From the IMG/VR virus record IMGVR_UViG_3300021959_000145, positions 1 through 37,753 of that record: a DNA stretch of 37,753 nt, one strand, 5' to 3'. The stretch's first letter is position 1; every line of letters starts with the position of its first letter. This stretch comes from a virus. Made by a program: the position numbers and the translations under genes. Shown here piece by piece: positions 21,172 through 28,761 of this stretch. A model generated the notes under the pieces. It saw only the letters and a list, made by a program, of their open reading frames with translations, did no database searches and was not told the DNA's origin.

Positions 21172-24100
21172 ATGTCTGGATTTTTTAAAGACAACCCCGC
21201 CGTCACCGCCGATGCCTATACGCAGGACGCGCTGACTAGCAAGAACGCCGCCGAGGCCGCGAAGGTAGCTTCGGAGGCAGCGAAAGTAGCTTCGGAGGCA
21301 GCGCAGGCGGCGGCAGAGACTGCCGAGGCTAATGCCGAGACCGCAGAGGCTAACGCCGAGACCGCAGAGGCAAATGCGGAGACAGCAGCCAACGGTATTG
21401 CGGCGGATGCCGCGACGGCGGCCACCAAGGCAAGTGAGTCGGCAGCTTCTGCGACACAAGCCGCCACCAGCGCAGGGCAAGCTGCCATATCAAATTCAGG
21501 TGCAAGCGCCAGCCAGACCGCAGCCGCCTCCTCTGCCACATCGGCCTCTAGCAGCGCCAGCACAGCGACCACTAAGGCCGGTGAGGCGGCAACCTCCGCA
21601 TCAAATGCGGCCACCAGCGAAACAAACGCCGCTGCAAGCGCAACAACGAGCGCAACCGAGGCCACGAATAGCGCGGCCAGCGCCGCAAGCTCTTTGGCGG
21701 CAAAAAATGCAGCCGAGACTGCCGAGTCGAATGCGGAGACCGCAGAGACCAACGCCGCAGCAAGTCAAAGCGCGGCAGCGACATCTGCCACAAACGCCGC
21801 TGGATCTGCTACCACTGCCAGCACCAAGGCCGGAGAGGCGGCAACGTCAGCTACCAACGCCGCTGGCTCCGCTACATCCGCAACAACCAGCGCAGCCACG
21901 GCTACAACTCAGGCTAGTAACGCATCTTCATCCGCCACGGCTGCAAGTAGCTCTGCCTCTTCTGCTTCTGCGGCTCAATCAGCCGCTGAGACGGCGAAGA
22001 CCGCAGCCGAAACTGCGGAGACTAATGCCGAGACCGCAGAGACAAACGCAGCGGCAAGTCAAAGCGCAGCAGCGACATCAGCAAGTAATGCGGCGACTTC
22101 AGCTACCAACGCCGCGTCGAGCGCAACGTCCGCAAACACAGCTAAAACCGCAGCCGAGTCTGCAAAAACTGCGGCGGAAACTGCTGAGACAAACGCTGAG
22201 ACGGCTGAGACAAACGCGGAAACCGCAGAAACAAACGCCGCAGCCAGCGCATCGGCGGCGTCTACCAGCGCCAGCAACGCAGCTACATCGGCCACATCTG
22301 CCTCTAATTCTGCCACCGCTGCCAGCGCCAGCGAGAGCACCGTTGCGTCAAGCGCCACGGCTGCGGCCACATCTGCGACAAACGCTGCCTCCTCGGCCAC
22401 ATCTGCCGCCTCATCCGCTACCTCTGCCTCCAACAGCGCCACCACGGCGACCACGCAGGCTGGCACCAGCACAACGCAGGCCGGTAACAGCGCCACGTCG
22501 GCGACGGCAGCGAGCAACTCAGCCTCCTCCGCCGCGTCGGCTCAGTCAGCCGCCGAGGCCGCACGAGACTCCGCGCTGGCTGCGCTGGACAGCTTCGATG
22601 ATCGTTACTTGGGATCTAAGTCCAGCGCCCCGTCTGTCGATAACGACGGCAACGCGCTGGTGTCTGGCGCACTGTACTTCGACAGCACAAGCAGCGCCAT
22701 GAAGGTCTACGATGGCAGCCAGTGGCTCAACGCCTACGCCTCTCTTGCAGGGGCGTTGATCGCCAACCAGAACCTGTCGGATCTGAATAACGCCGCCACT
22801 GCCCGAACTAATTTAGGACTCGGCACCGCGGCCACCACCGCTTCAAGCGACTACGCGACTGCCGCACAGGCAGATCAGACGGTGTCGTTAACAGGCTCTG
22901 GCGCGACCAGTATCAGCGGGACATACCCCAACTTCACGATCACAAGCACCGACACGAACACCAACACAACTTATTCGGCTGGGTCTGGTATCTCGTTGTC
23001 GGGTACTACGTTCTCGAACTCCGCGCCTGACCAAACCGTATCGCTTACCGGCGCTGGCGCTACAAGCATCAGTGGCACTTATCCAAACTTCACAATTACT
23101 AGCACTGACACAAACACAGACACCAACACAACTTACTCGGCTGGCTCTGGTATTTCGTTGTCTGGCACGACGTTCAGCAACAGCGCCCCTGATCAAACTG
23201 TGTCTCTGACAGGCGCTGGCGCGACCAGTATCTCTGGGACATACCCGAACTTTACGGTCACAAGCACGGACACCAACACTACTTACTCCGTTGGCGATGG
23301 CGGGCTTACTCAGAACAACTTTACGACTACGCTGAAAAACAAGCTGGACGGCATAGAAGCCAGCGCCGATGTCACCGATACAGCGAATGTTGTTTCTGCG
23401 TTAACGGCTGGCACAAATGTGGCGATTGCCTCAAATGGAACTATTAGCAGCACCGATACCAATACCACCTACAGTGCTGGATCGGGTATTTCATTGTCAG
23501 GCACTACGTTTTCAAACTCCGCGCCTGATCAGACTGTTGCGCTTACCGGCTCAGGAGGCACCACCGTCAGCGGGACATACCCGAACTTTACGATCAGCAG
23601 CGCAGCCAGCATCGACGGCACCACGATCAACCCATCGAACATTAAGATATCTGGGGCGCAAGGTAGTGACGGACAGGTTTTAACTTCCACGGGATCGGGG
23701 GTTGCGTGGGAGAATGCTGCGGCTGGTGGAATTACCTCTCATAACATAAATGGTCTAGGATCAAATCGTTTCTATGCGGGCTTAATAAGTGTCAATGGAG
23801 GTAGTCCTCGGACCCTTCCCACTACAACTCTAGATTATTTACCTTTTCAAGTTTTTGAAGACTGCGTAATTGATGGTTTGAATATAATTATTGATGGAGG
23901 CACTGGCACTTCTGGAGATTTAGCTCAAATAGCAATCTATGGGCCAGTTTCACAAGATCTTTCTACTGCGGCTCGTAAGGTAGTTAGCTCTTCATTTGAT
24001 GTTAGCGGGGGCTACGGTAAAACTGTAGCGATCACAGCAACCTCCTTCACCGCAGGCGTTTACCTATACTGTATTACTGCAAACACCGCTAGCTTGAATA

Positions 24101-24300
24101 TAAGAGGTTATGAGTCTCAAGGTAAGTATGTCAACTACATGGTAGGCGTCAATAATGCAAGTTTTCCGGGGGGATTATCAGGTCACCAATACGGACAAAA
24201 CACTGTGACTACTTTTCCTCATAGCTATCCTACTAGCGTTGGTGCATCGCAAGCCAATCCATCTTCAATAGCTTATCAATTTAGATATCTGGTGCAATAA
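21172..24300 (+). CDS. Long Ala-rich tail fibre
   Basis: A 1042-residue fibre. After a short N-terminal anchor (SGFFKDNPAVTADAYTQDAL), residues about 20-470 are almost entirely Ala, Ser, Thr, Glu and Asn in repeats such as AETAETNAETAETN, the coiled-coil rod type seen in lambda side tail fibres. A linker (DDRYLGSKSSAPSVDNDG) starts near 476, followed by four beta-type repeats (DQTVSLTG...) at 22873-23600. The last 200 residues form a distinct tip (from ITSHNINGLG to the end YQFRYLVQ), probably the receptor-binding head. The DNA shifts from GC-rich to AT-rich near 23720. The chaperone-like gene follows directly. Confidence 0.9.
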   Translation: MSGFFKDNPAVTADAYTQDALTSKNAAEAAKVASEAAKVASEAAQAAAETAEANAETAEANAETAEANAETAANGIAADAATAATKASESAASATQAATSAGQAAISNSGASASQTAAASSATSASSSASTATTKAGEAATSASNAATSETNAAASATTSATEATNSAASAASSLAAKNAAETAESNAETAETNAAASQSAAATSATNAAGSATTASTKAGEAATSATNAAGSATSATTSAATATTQASNASSSATAASSSASSASAAQSAAETAKTAAETAETNAETAETNAAASQSAAATSASNAATSATNAASSATSANTAKTAAESAKTAAETAETNAETAETNAETAETNAAASASAASTSASNAATSATSASNSATAASASESTVASSATAAATSATNAASSATSAASSATSASNSATTATTQAGTSTTQAGNSATSATAASNSASSAASAQSAAEAARDSALAALDSFDDRYLGSKSSAPSVDNDGNALVSGALYFDSTSSAMKVYDGSQWLNAYASLAGALIANQNLSDLNNAATARTNLGLGTAATTASSDYATAAQADQTVSLTGSGATSISGTYPNFTITSTDTNTNTTYSAGSGISLSGTTFSNSAPDQTVSLTGAGATSISGTYPNFTITSTDTNTDTNTTYSAGSGISLSGTTFSNSAPDQTVSLTGAGATSISGTYPNFTVTSTDTNTTYSVGDGGLTQNNFTTTLKNKLDGIEASADVTDTANVVSALTAGTNVAIASNGTISSTDTNTTYSAGSGISLSGTTFSNSAPDQTVALTGSGGTTVSGTYPNFTISSAASIDGTTINPSNIKISGAQGSDGQVLTSTGSGVAWENAAAGGITSHNINGLGSNRFYAGLISVNGGSPRTLPTTTLDYLPFQVFEDCVIDGLNIIIDGGTGTSGDLAQIAIYGPVSQDLSTAARKVVSSSFDVSGGYGKTVAITATSFTAGVYLYCITANTASLNIRGYESQGKYVNYMVGVNNASFPGGLSGHQYGQNTVTTFPHSYPTSVGASQANPSSIAYQFRYLVQ
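22873..23600 (+). repeat. Four beta-shaft repeats in the tail fibre
   Basis: Copies beginning DQTVSLTG (DQTVALTG in the last) start at 22873, 23029, 23191 and 23527. The first two periods are 156 and 162 bases. Each copy includes SISGTYPNFT or a close variant and TTYSAGSGISLSGTTFSN or a close variant. The third copy is interrupted by a segment (YSVGDGGLTQNNFTTTLKN) that recurs in the second fibre gene at 25725. Confidence 0.9.
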
Positions 24301-24301
24301 A

Positions 24302-24529
24302 ATGTCAAAAACAAATGATTTTTATGATTTAGACGGAAATTTAATAGGATCTGAGCCTGTTAATGAAGATGATTTACAAGAAAGTAATAACCAGAGTAAC
24401 CGAGCCTATTTAGCAGAAACGGATTGGTACGTTACGCGGAAAAGCGAAACCGGCAAGGCTATACCCGAAGATGTTTTAGCGAAACGCGAAACCGCAAGAT
24501 CCGTAATTGCAGAGGTTAAAAGGGGATAG
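24302..24529 (+). CDS. Tail fibre assembly chaperone-like protein
   Basis: A 75-residue acidic protein starting one base after the fibre stop. MSKTNDFYDLDGNLIGSEPV is followed by NRAYLAETDWYVTRKSETGK and AIPEDVLAKRETARSVI, the last part matching the C-terminal domain of phage tail fibre assembly proteins (the AETDWYVxRKxETG motif). It probably helps trimerise or mature the fibre tip and is AT-rich like that tip, so the two were likely acquired together. A piece of protein-like sequence in another frame follows its stop. Confidence 0.8.
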   Translation: MSKTNDFYDLDGNLIGSEPVNEDDLQESNNQSNRAYLAETDWYVTRKSETGKAIPEDVLAKRETARSVIAEVKRG

Positions 24530-24606
24530 ATGGACAGTTCCATGATTTCGACGGATGGAAAACTCGCATCGCAGCCGTGAAGGCGAAGTATCCGAAGCCT
24601 TCATAA
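24529..24606 (+). pseudogene. Possible frameshifted C-terminal remnant
   Basis: Directly after the chaperone stop, a different frame reads GQFHDFDGWKTRIAAVKAKYPKPS and ends at TAA 24604-24606. This resembles the ending of small tail-associated proteins, but the frame has no start codon. It may be the lost C terminus of the 24302 protein (a shift near the AAAAGGGG run) or debris from a tip exchange. A short hairpin AAGGGT/ACCCTT (24605-24619) follows. Confidence 0.4.
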
Positions 24607-24707
24607 GGGTATAACCCTTTGATTTGATTACAACTTTCAGTAGAATCAACAACATCTAACCTGCTATACCGCGTCCGCGACAGCACACAACCCCCATCTG
24701 GAGCTTT

Positions 24708-25055
24708 ATGGACTTTCGATACTTCAAAATCGAGGACTTTGCGTGCAGCGAAACCGGCGAGAACGGCATCAAGCCAGAGTTCGTTTTGGCCTTGGACGAT
24801 CTGCGTCATGAGTGCGGGTTCCCGTTTGTAGTGACCAGCGGCTTTAGATCCAAGGACCACAGCATCGAGAAAACAAAAAAAGTTGGTGGGCAGCACACGC
24901 GGGGTAATGCCGCCGATATCCAAGTCACCAACGGTCTGCAACGCATGGCAATTGTCAGCAAGGCGCTAGATCGTGGCTTTACCGGCATCGGTGTGGCAAA
25001 AAGTTTTGTGCATCTAGACACAAGAGACTCCGAGCCTGTGATGTGGACGTATTGA
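24708..25055 (+). CDS. Endolysin, peptidase M15 family
   Basis: A 115-residue single-domain M15 (D-Ala-D-Ala carboxypeptidase/VanY-like) peptidase. The zinc site is visible as GGQHTRGNAADIQ (His63, Asp70) and FVHLDTR (His102), with the upstream VVTSGFRSKDHS motif typical of the family. It should cleave the peptide cross-links of peptidoglycan. No signal peptide is seen, so it depends on the holin. Its stop overlaps the next ATG by one base, making a three-gene lysis cassette set inside the tail gene region. Confidence 0.92.
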   Translation: MDFRYFKIEDFACSETGENGIKPEFVLALDDLRHECGFPFVVTSGFRSKDHSIEKTKKVGGQHTRGNAADIQVTNGLQRMAIVSKALDRGFTGIGVAKSFVHLDTRDSEPVMWTY

Positions 25056-25330
25056 TGGACAGAGAGCAAAGACTAGATAGATTCGAGCAGAAGCTCGACG
25101 CGATCAACGAGTCACTTATCTCGTTAGCTCGGATCGAGGAGCGCGTGACCACAATCCTCAAAAACAACGACACCCTCGCCGCGCAGGTCAAGGAGCTAGA
25201 CAACCGGGTTGATGATCTTGAGGGGCAGACGCAGGCCCACCACTTTACCTTAGACAAAGGCGAGAGGATGTTTTGGATCGGGATGACCGTTTTCGCTGGA
25301 ATACTTGCGACAGGAGCGGCAAACGTATGA
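25055..25330 (+). CDS. Coiled-coil protein with C-terminal membrane segment (lysis cassette)
   Basis: A 91-residue protein: residues 1-70 form a heptad coiled coil (REQRLDRFEQKLDAINESLI; QVKELDNRVDDLEGQ) and the last 20 a membrane segment (MFWIGMTVFAGILATGAANV). Located between the endolysin and the 3-TM holin and linked by one- and four-base overlaps. Comparable proteins in phages are annotated as putative holin-associated or spanin-like components. Topology here (cytoplasmic or periplasmic coiled coil, C-terminal anchor) does not match a classical i-spanin, whose anchor is N-terminal, so a second holin or antiholin is as likely. Confidence 0.75.
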   Translation: MDREQRLDRFEQKLDAINESLISLARIEERVTTILKNNDTLAAQVKELDNRVDDLEGQTQAHHFTLDKGERMFWIGMTVFAGILATGAANV

Positions 25331-25725
25331 GTGTTGTAGCCAGCTTAATCGGCCCTGTGAGCGGGCTGCTTGGTAAGGTCATCAAGGACAAGGACAAGGC
25401 TGCTGCCTTGGCCCATGAAATCGCAACGATGAGCGAGAAACACGCCCTGGAACTAGCCAAGGGTCAGATGGAAATAAACAAGGTGGAAGCCTCTAACGCT
25501 AACCTTTTTGTTTCGGGCTGGCGGCCCTTTATCGGCTGGACATGCGGACTTGGAATGTTTGGGAACTTTATCACAATCCCGTTCGCTAACTTTGCGCTTG
25601 CGCTTCTAGACATAGAGATAACGATACCTCTTGTGCCCTTGGAAACCATGATGCCAGTTTTAATGGGAATTCTCGGTTTGGGCGCAATGAGAACTTACGA
25701 AAAGAAAACAGGAGTGAGCCGATAA
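25327..25725 (+). CDS. Holin, GTA/3-TM type
   Basis: A 132-residue protein of the 3TM/GTA holin family. After a short amphipathic start (MSVVASLIGPVSGLLGKVIK) and a charged helix (HEIATMSEKHALELAKGQME), the signature FVSGWRPFIGWTCGLGMFG appears. Two further hydrophobic segments follow, and the end is AMRTYEKKTGVSR. Such holins permeabilise the inner membrane to release the endolysin. ATG 25327 overlaps the preceding stop (ATGA). Confidence 0.88.
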   Translation: MSVVASLIGPVSGLLGKVIKDKDKAAALAHEIATMSEKHALELAKGQMEINKVEASNANLFVSGWRPFIGWTCGLGMFGNFITIPFANFALALLDIEITIPLVPLETMMPVLMGILGLGAMRTYEKKTGVSR

Positions 25726-26498
25726 TGGCACTTGAGTCAACAACATACATAAGCGGCTTGGTGGTAACCAACCCAACAAGCTCCGACAACATATCAGACG
25801 GCGATAATCATATTCGTTTGCTCAAGTCCACGGTGAAGGCAACCTTTCCGAACGTGACTGGCGCAGTTACCGGAACGCACAGCGCGATCAACAGCGCGGT
25901 GACCGCAGCTAACGCGGCAACAAACGCAAACACCGCCTCACAGATTGTGAAGCGCGATGGCTCTGGCAACTTCAGCGCAGGCACGATCACCGCCGCGCTG
26001 ACAGGAAACGTGACAGGAAACGTAAGCGGCAGCGCGGGGACGGCCTCTACCGCAGGGCGCTGGACAACGGCGAGAACCATATCGCTGACAGGCGATGTGT
26101 CAGGCAGCGCATCAATCCGAGGCGACGCAAACGCAAGCATCTCGGTAACAGTCGCGGACGACAGCCACAACCACACAATCGCCAACGTTGATGGACTAAC
26201 AGCAGCTTTGAGTGGCAAGGTTGACGATGGGCAGGTTTTGACTAACGTGCCAAGCGGGGCGGTTTTCACGGACACTAACACCACATACTCTGTCGGAAAC
26301 GGTGGTTTGACGCAGATTAATTTCACCAGCACCTTGAATAGCAAGCTGGCAGGAATTGAAGCTGGCGCAACGGCGGATCAAACCGCCGCCGAGATTGTTG
26401 CTCTCGCAGCGGGTTGCGCGGCAGGAACCGTTGACGGTTTCAGCATAAGCACATCACAATCTGGGTCCGCAGCAAACACCATTTACTTTAGGACTTAG
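25725..26498 (+). CDS. Second tail fibre / tail appendage protein
   Basis: A 257-residue fibre-like protein. The N-terminal motif (ALESTTYISGLVVTNPTSSD, IRLLKSTVKATFPNVTGAV) is the common virion-attachment start of podovirus tail proteins. Gly/Thr/Ser-rich beta repeats follow (ALTGNVTGNVSGSAGTAST). The segment near residues 183-212 (DTNTTYSVGNGGLTQINF) closely matches part of the long fibre at 23273. Starts one base into the holin stop. Likely a short fibre or spike anchoring protein. Confidence 0.82.
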   Translation: MALESTTYISGLVVTNPTSSDNISDGDNHIRLLKSTVKATFPNVTGAVTGTHSAINSAVTAANAATNANTASQIVKRDGSGNFSAGTITAALTGNVTGNVSGSAGTASTAGRWTTARTISLTGDVSGSASIRGDANASISVTVADDSHNHTIANVDGLTAALSGKVDDGQVLTNVPSGAVFTDTNTTYSVGNGGLTQINFTSTLNSKLAGIEAGATADQTAAEIVALAAGCAAGTVDGFSISTSQSGSAANTIYFRT

Positions 26499-26500
26499 AA

Positions 26501-26947
26501 ATGCCTATCGCCGTTGGTGGAACTAACATTACTGATATTCGCATTGGCAGCACGGTCATCAACTCGGTGTGGGTCGGCGGCACGCAGGTTTGGTCGCGGC
26601 TGTCGCTCTCCACCTCGCCTGCTAACGGGTCCAGCACCGCGTACGCGACAAACGCTAACGCATCCGCGCAAGTGAACGTGCTAACGAATCCGAGCACAAA
26701 TGTGTCTTGGACCTTCACCGTCAACTCCCAGAGCGGCAGCGGCACCTTGAGCTATGGAGCTTCGAGCGGTACATCGACCTTTGTCCGTCTTTTTCAAACA
26801 TACACCGCACCGCAGTCTCAAACCTCTACAGCTAGCGTGACCGTAAACGCCGTAGTCGGAGGCACAATTGTCGCAAGCAAGGTGTGCAGCCTGAGCGCAA
26901 ACACTGTGTTCGTAAACTTTGGAAGCGAGGGAGGAGGAGCACCCTAG
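26501..26947 (+). CDS. Small beta-rich virion protein
   Basis: A 148-residue protein with a compact start (MPIAVGGTNITDIRIGSTVI, VWVGGTQVW) often found in phage tail or baseplate-type proteins. A region rich in Ser, Thr and Val follows (ASAQVNVLTNPSTNVSWTF; SQTSTASVTVNAVVGG), like an Ig/BACON-type beta sandwich. No catalytic motif. It sits between a fibre gene and the nozzle gene and is probably a tail decoration or adhesin domain. Confidence 0.72.
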   Translation: MPIAVGGTNITDIRIGSTVINSVWVGGTQVWSRLSLSTSPANGSSTAYATNANASAQVNVLTNPSTNVSWTFTVNSQSGSGTLSYGASSGTSTFVRLFQTYTAPQSQTSTASVTVNAVVGGTIVASKVCSLSANTVFVNFGSEGGGAP

Positions 26948-28504
26948 ATGGCCTACATACCCCTTAGAAAAATCGGCGCGGGCGGCATTGTCACAGATCA
27001 AGATCCGTATGATCTTGAACTCACGCAATTCCCTGACGGTAACAATGTGTCGTTCCACAGCGGGCGCATTGGCAAGGCGCTGGGTCACAGCGTGCGAGAG
27101 TCGCTAAGTTTCTCCCCCACCGCCGTGCAGGGTTGGCTTTACGGTGGCAACAACACTCTGGTGATCGGAAGCCTCAACAAGCTCTATCGCTTCGATGGGA
27201 CTACGGTCAGCAACGTCACTAAGACATCTGACGCGACCAACTACAGCAACTCGCCGCGCTGGCAGTCTGCGCAGCTTGGTACGGCGATGATGATGAATAA
27301 CGGCTCGGAGGCACCGCAATACATGCTCCCATCTGGAACTCGTTTTGCAGACCTACCGGCATGGCCCAGCAACTTGGTCACGCAGTGTCTGAAGCCATTC
27401 AACAGCTTTCTGGTTATGACCGGCTACGAGCTTGGCAGCAGCAAGCGGCCCTTCACCGTCCGCTGGTCAGACGAGTACGATCCATCTGGGATACCCGGCA
27501 GCTACGACATCACGAGCACGACCAACTTATCGGGTGAGACAACACTAGGCGGCTCCAACGGCGAGTTGGTCGATCAATTAACATTAAACAACTCGAACAT
27601 AATCTACGCCGAGCGCGGCGTGTTCGCTATGGACTTTATAGGGTTCCCGCTAGTGTTTAGCTTCAGGGATGTCTTTAACGACGATGGCATCATCAACAGA
27701 GGCGCTGTTGCATCCATTCCTAACGGTCACGTTGTGGTCGGTCAGAACGACATTTACTTACACGATGGTTCGCAGAAGCGCAGCATTGTAGATAACAAAG
27801 TTCGCCGCACGTTCTTCAACGACCTGAGCGATACCCGCTCTGTTTTCTGTCAGGCCATCCCAGACAGCACAGAGGTATATATTTGTTACGCAGATCAGGA
27901 CGCAACTGACTCGCAGTCTGCAAATCGTGCATTGGTGTACAACTGGACACAAGACGCATTTACCTTTGTTGATCTCCCAAACGTCAGGGGTTTGACGGTT
28001 GCAGATCGAATGGACACAAGCGGCAACTACACCAACTCTAGCGCGACTTGGAATGAGTCAACCGACTACTGGTCAAACGTATCCCTTGGTACGCAGGCCA
28101 ACAACATTAAGGTTTTTGGTGCCGACTCGGTTGGCGAAAAAATCAGATTGATGAACGACACCAACGGTTTATCTGGCTCGGTGATGAGCGCCTACCTTGA
28201 GGCGACGAAGATTGACTTGGATCAGGTGCTGGGTAAATCGACACGAAACATAAAGCAGCTAAACGGGATAATGCCTCAGATGGAAGGCACCGGAACCGTC
28301 CGGGTGCAGGTTGGCATATCTGACGCACCGCAAGATGGTATCCGTTGGCAGGTAGATAAGACGTTCAACGTCGAGTCGGATCACAAGATTGACTTCCGCA
28401 CGTCAGGTAGGTACTTCGCTTTGCGAATCGAGTCAACATCAGCGTCAGACTACTGGCGTCTGACCGGGTTGGACATCGACGTTCAGGAGGTTGCAGGCAG
28501 ATGA
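26948..28504 (+). CDS. Tail nozzle protein (beta-propeller, P22 gp10-like)
   Basis: A 518-residue protein of the podovirus tail-nozzle type. It opens with the typical MAYIPLRKIGAGGIVTDQDP and LELTQFPDGNNVSFHSGRI. Repeated propeller-blade patterns follow: VIGSLNKLYRFDG, RPFTVRWSDEYDPS, ERGVFAMDFIGFP, VVVGQNDIYLHDGSQ and ALVYNWTQDAFTFVDLP. The C terminus contains RYFALRIESTSASDYWRLTG, common at the end of these proteins. It should attach beneath the adaptor ring and close the DNA channel. The four-base stop/start overlap (ATGA) links it to the next gene. Confidence 0.82.
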   Translation: MAYIPLRKIGAGGIVTDQDPYDLELTQFPDGNNVSFHSGRIGKALGHSVRESLSFSPTAVQGWLYGGNNTLVIGSLNKLYRFDGTTVSNVTKTSDATNYSNSPRWQSAQLGTAMMMNNGSEAPQYMLPSGTRFADLPAWPSNLVTQCLKPFNSFLVMTGYELGSSKRPFTVRWSDEYDPSGIPGSYDITSTTNLSGETTLGGSNGELVDQLTLNNSNIIYAERGVFAMDFIGFPLVFSFRDVFNDDGIINRGAVASIPNGHVVVGQNDIYLHDGSQKRSIVDNKVRRTFFNDLSDTRSVFCQAIPDSTEVYICYADQDATDSQSANRALVYNWTQDAFTFVDLPNVRGLTVADRMDTSGNYTNSSATWNESTDYWSNVSLGTQANNIKVFGADSVGEKIRLMNDTNGLSGSVMSAYLEATKIDLDQVLGKSTRNIKQLNGIMPQMEGTGTVRVQVGISDAPQDGIRWQVDKTFNVESDHKIDFRTSGRYFALRIESTSASDYWRLTGLDIDVQEVAGR

Positions 28505-28752
28505 GCTACATACCCTCTTCTACATCTGCCAACACAACAAACGGCCTGCGAAGCTGGCTGGTTCAAGAGCTTAACCGGATCGCCAACGGGTTTACCGTTG
28601 CGGGGCAAACAACAACGCTGCCGGTTCTGAGCGCGGAGCCACCAAAGCCAGAAACTGGTCAAGTGGTGTTCGCGGACGGAACGGCTTGGAACCCTGGCTC
28701 TGGAAGGGGTTTGTACTATTACGACACGAATGCTTGGACGCATATAGCATAG
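28501..28752 (+). CDS. Small tail-associated protein
   Basis: An 83-residue protein. The first half (SYIPSSTSANTTNGLRSWLV, QELNRIANGF) and the C-terminal motif (VVFADGTAWNPGSGRGLYYY) recur as a small domain in phage tail genes, where it looks like a tip or decoration fold. It is translationally coupled to the nozzle gene. Function inferred only from neighbours. Confidence 0.75.
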   Translation: MSYIPSSTSANTTNGLRSWLVQELNRIANGFTVAGQTTTLPVLSAEPPKPETGQVVFADGTAWNPGSGRGLYYYDTNAWTHIA

Positions 28753-28761
28753 GAAAAAAAG

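Noticed and set aside
21216-22702. Long frames opposite to and shifted from the tail fibre rod, for example 21332-22702 and 22059-22517
   Set aside because: They are by-products of the Ala/Thr/Glu codon repeats (giving Pro/Arg- or Ala/Val-rich translations), with no starts signalled and full overlap with a real gene.
22873-23600. CRISPR-like regular repetition
   Set aside because: The repeats are protein-coding, about 160 bases apart, without spacers of uniform length, and lie in the fibre frame.
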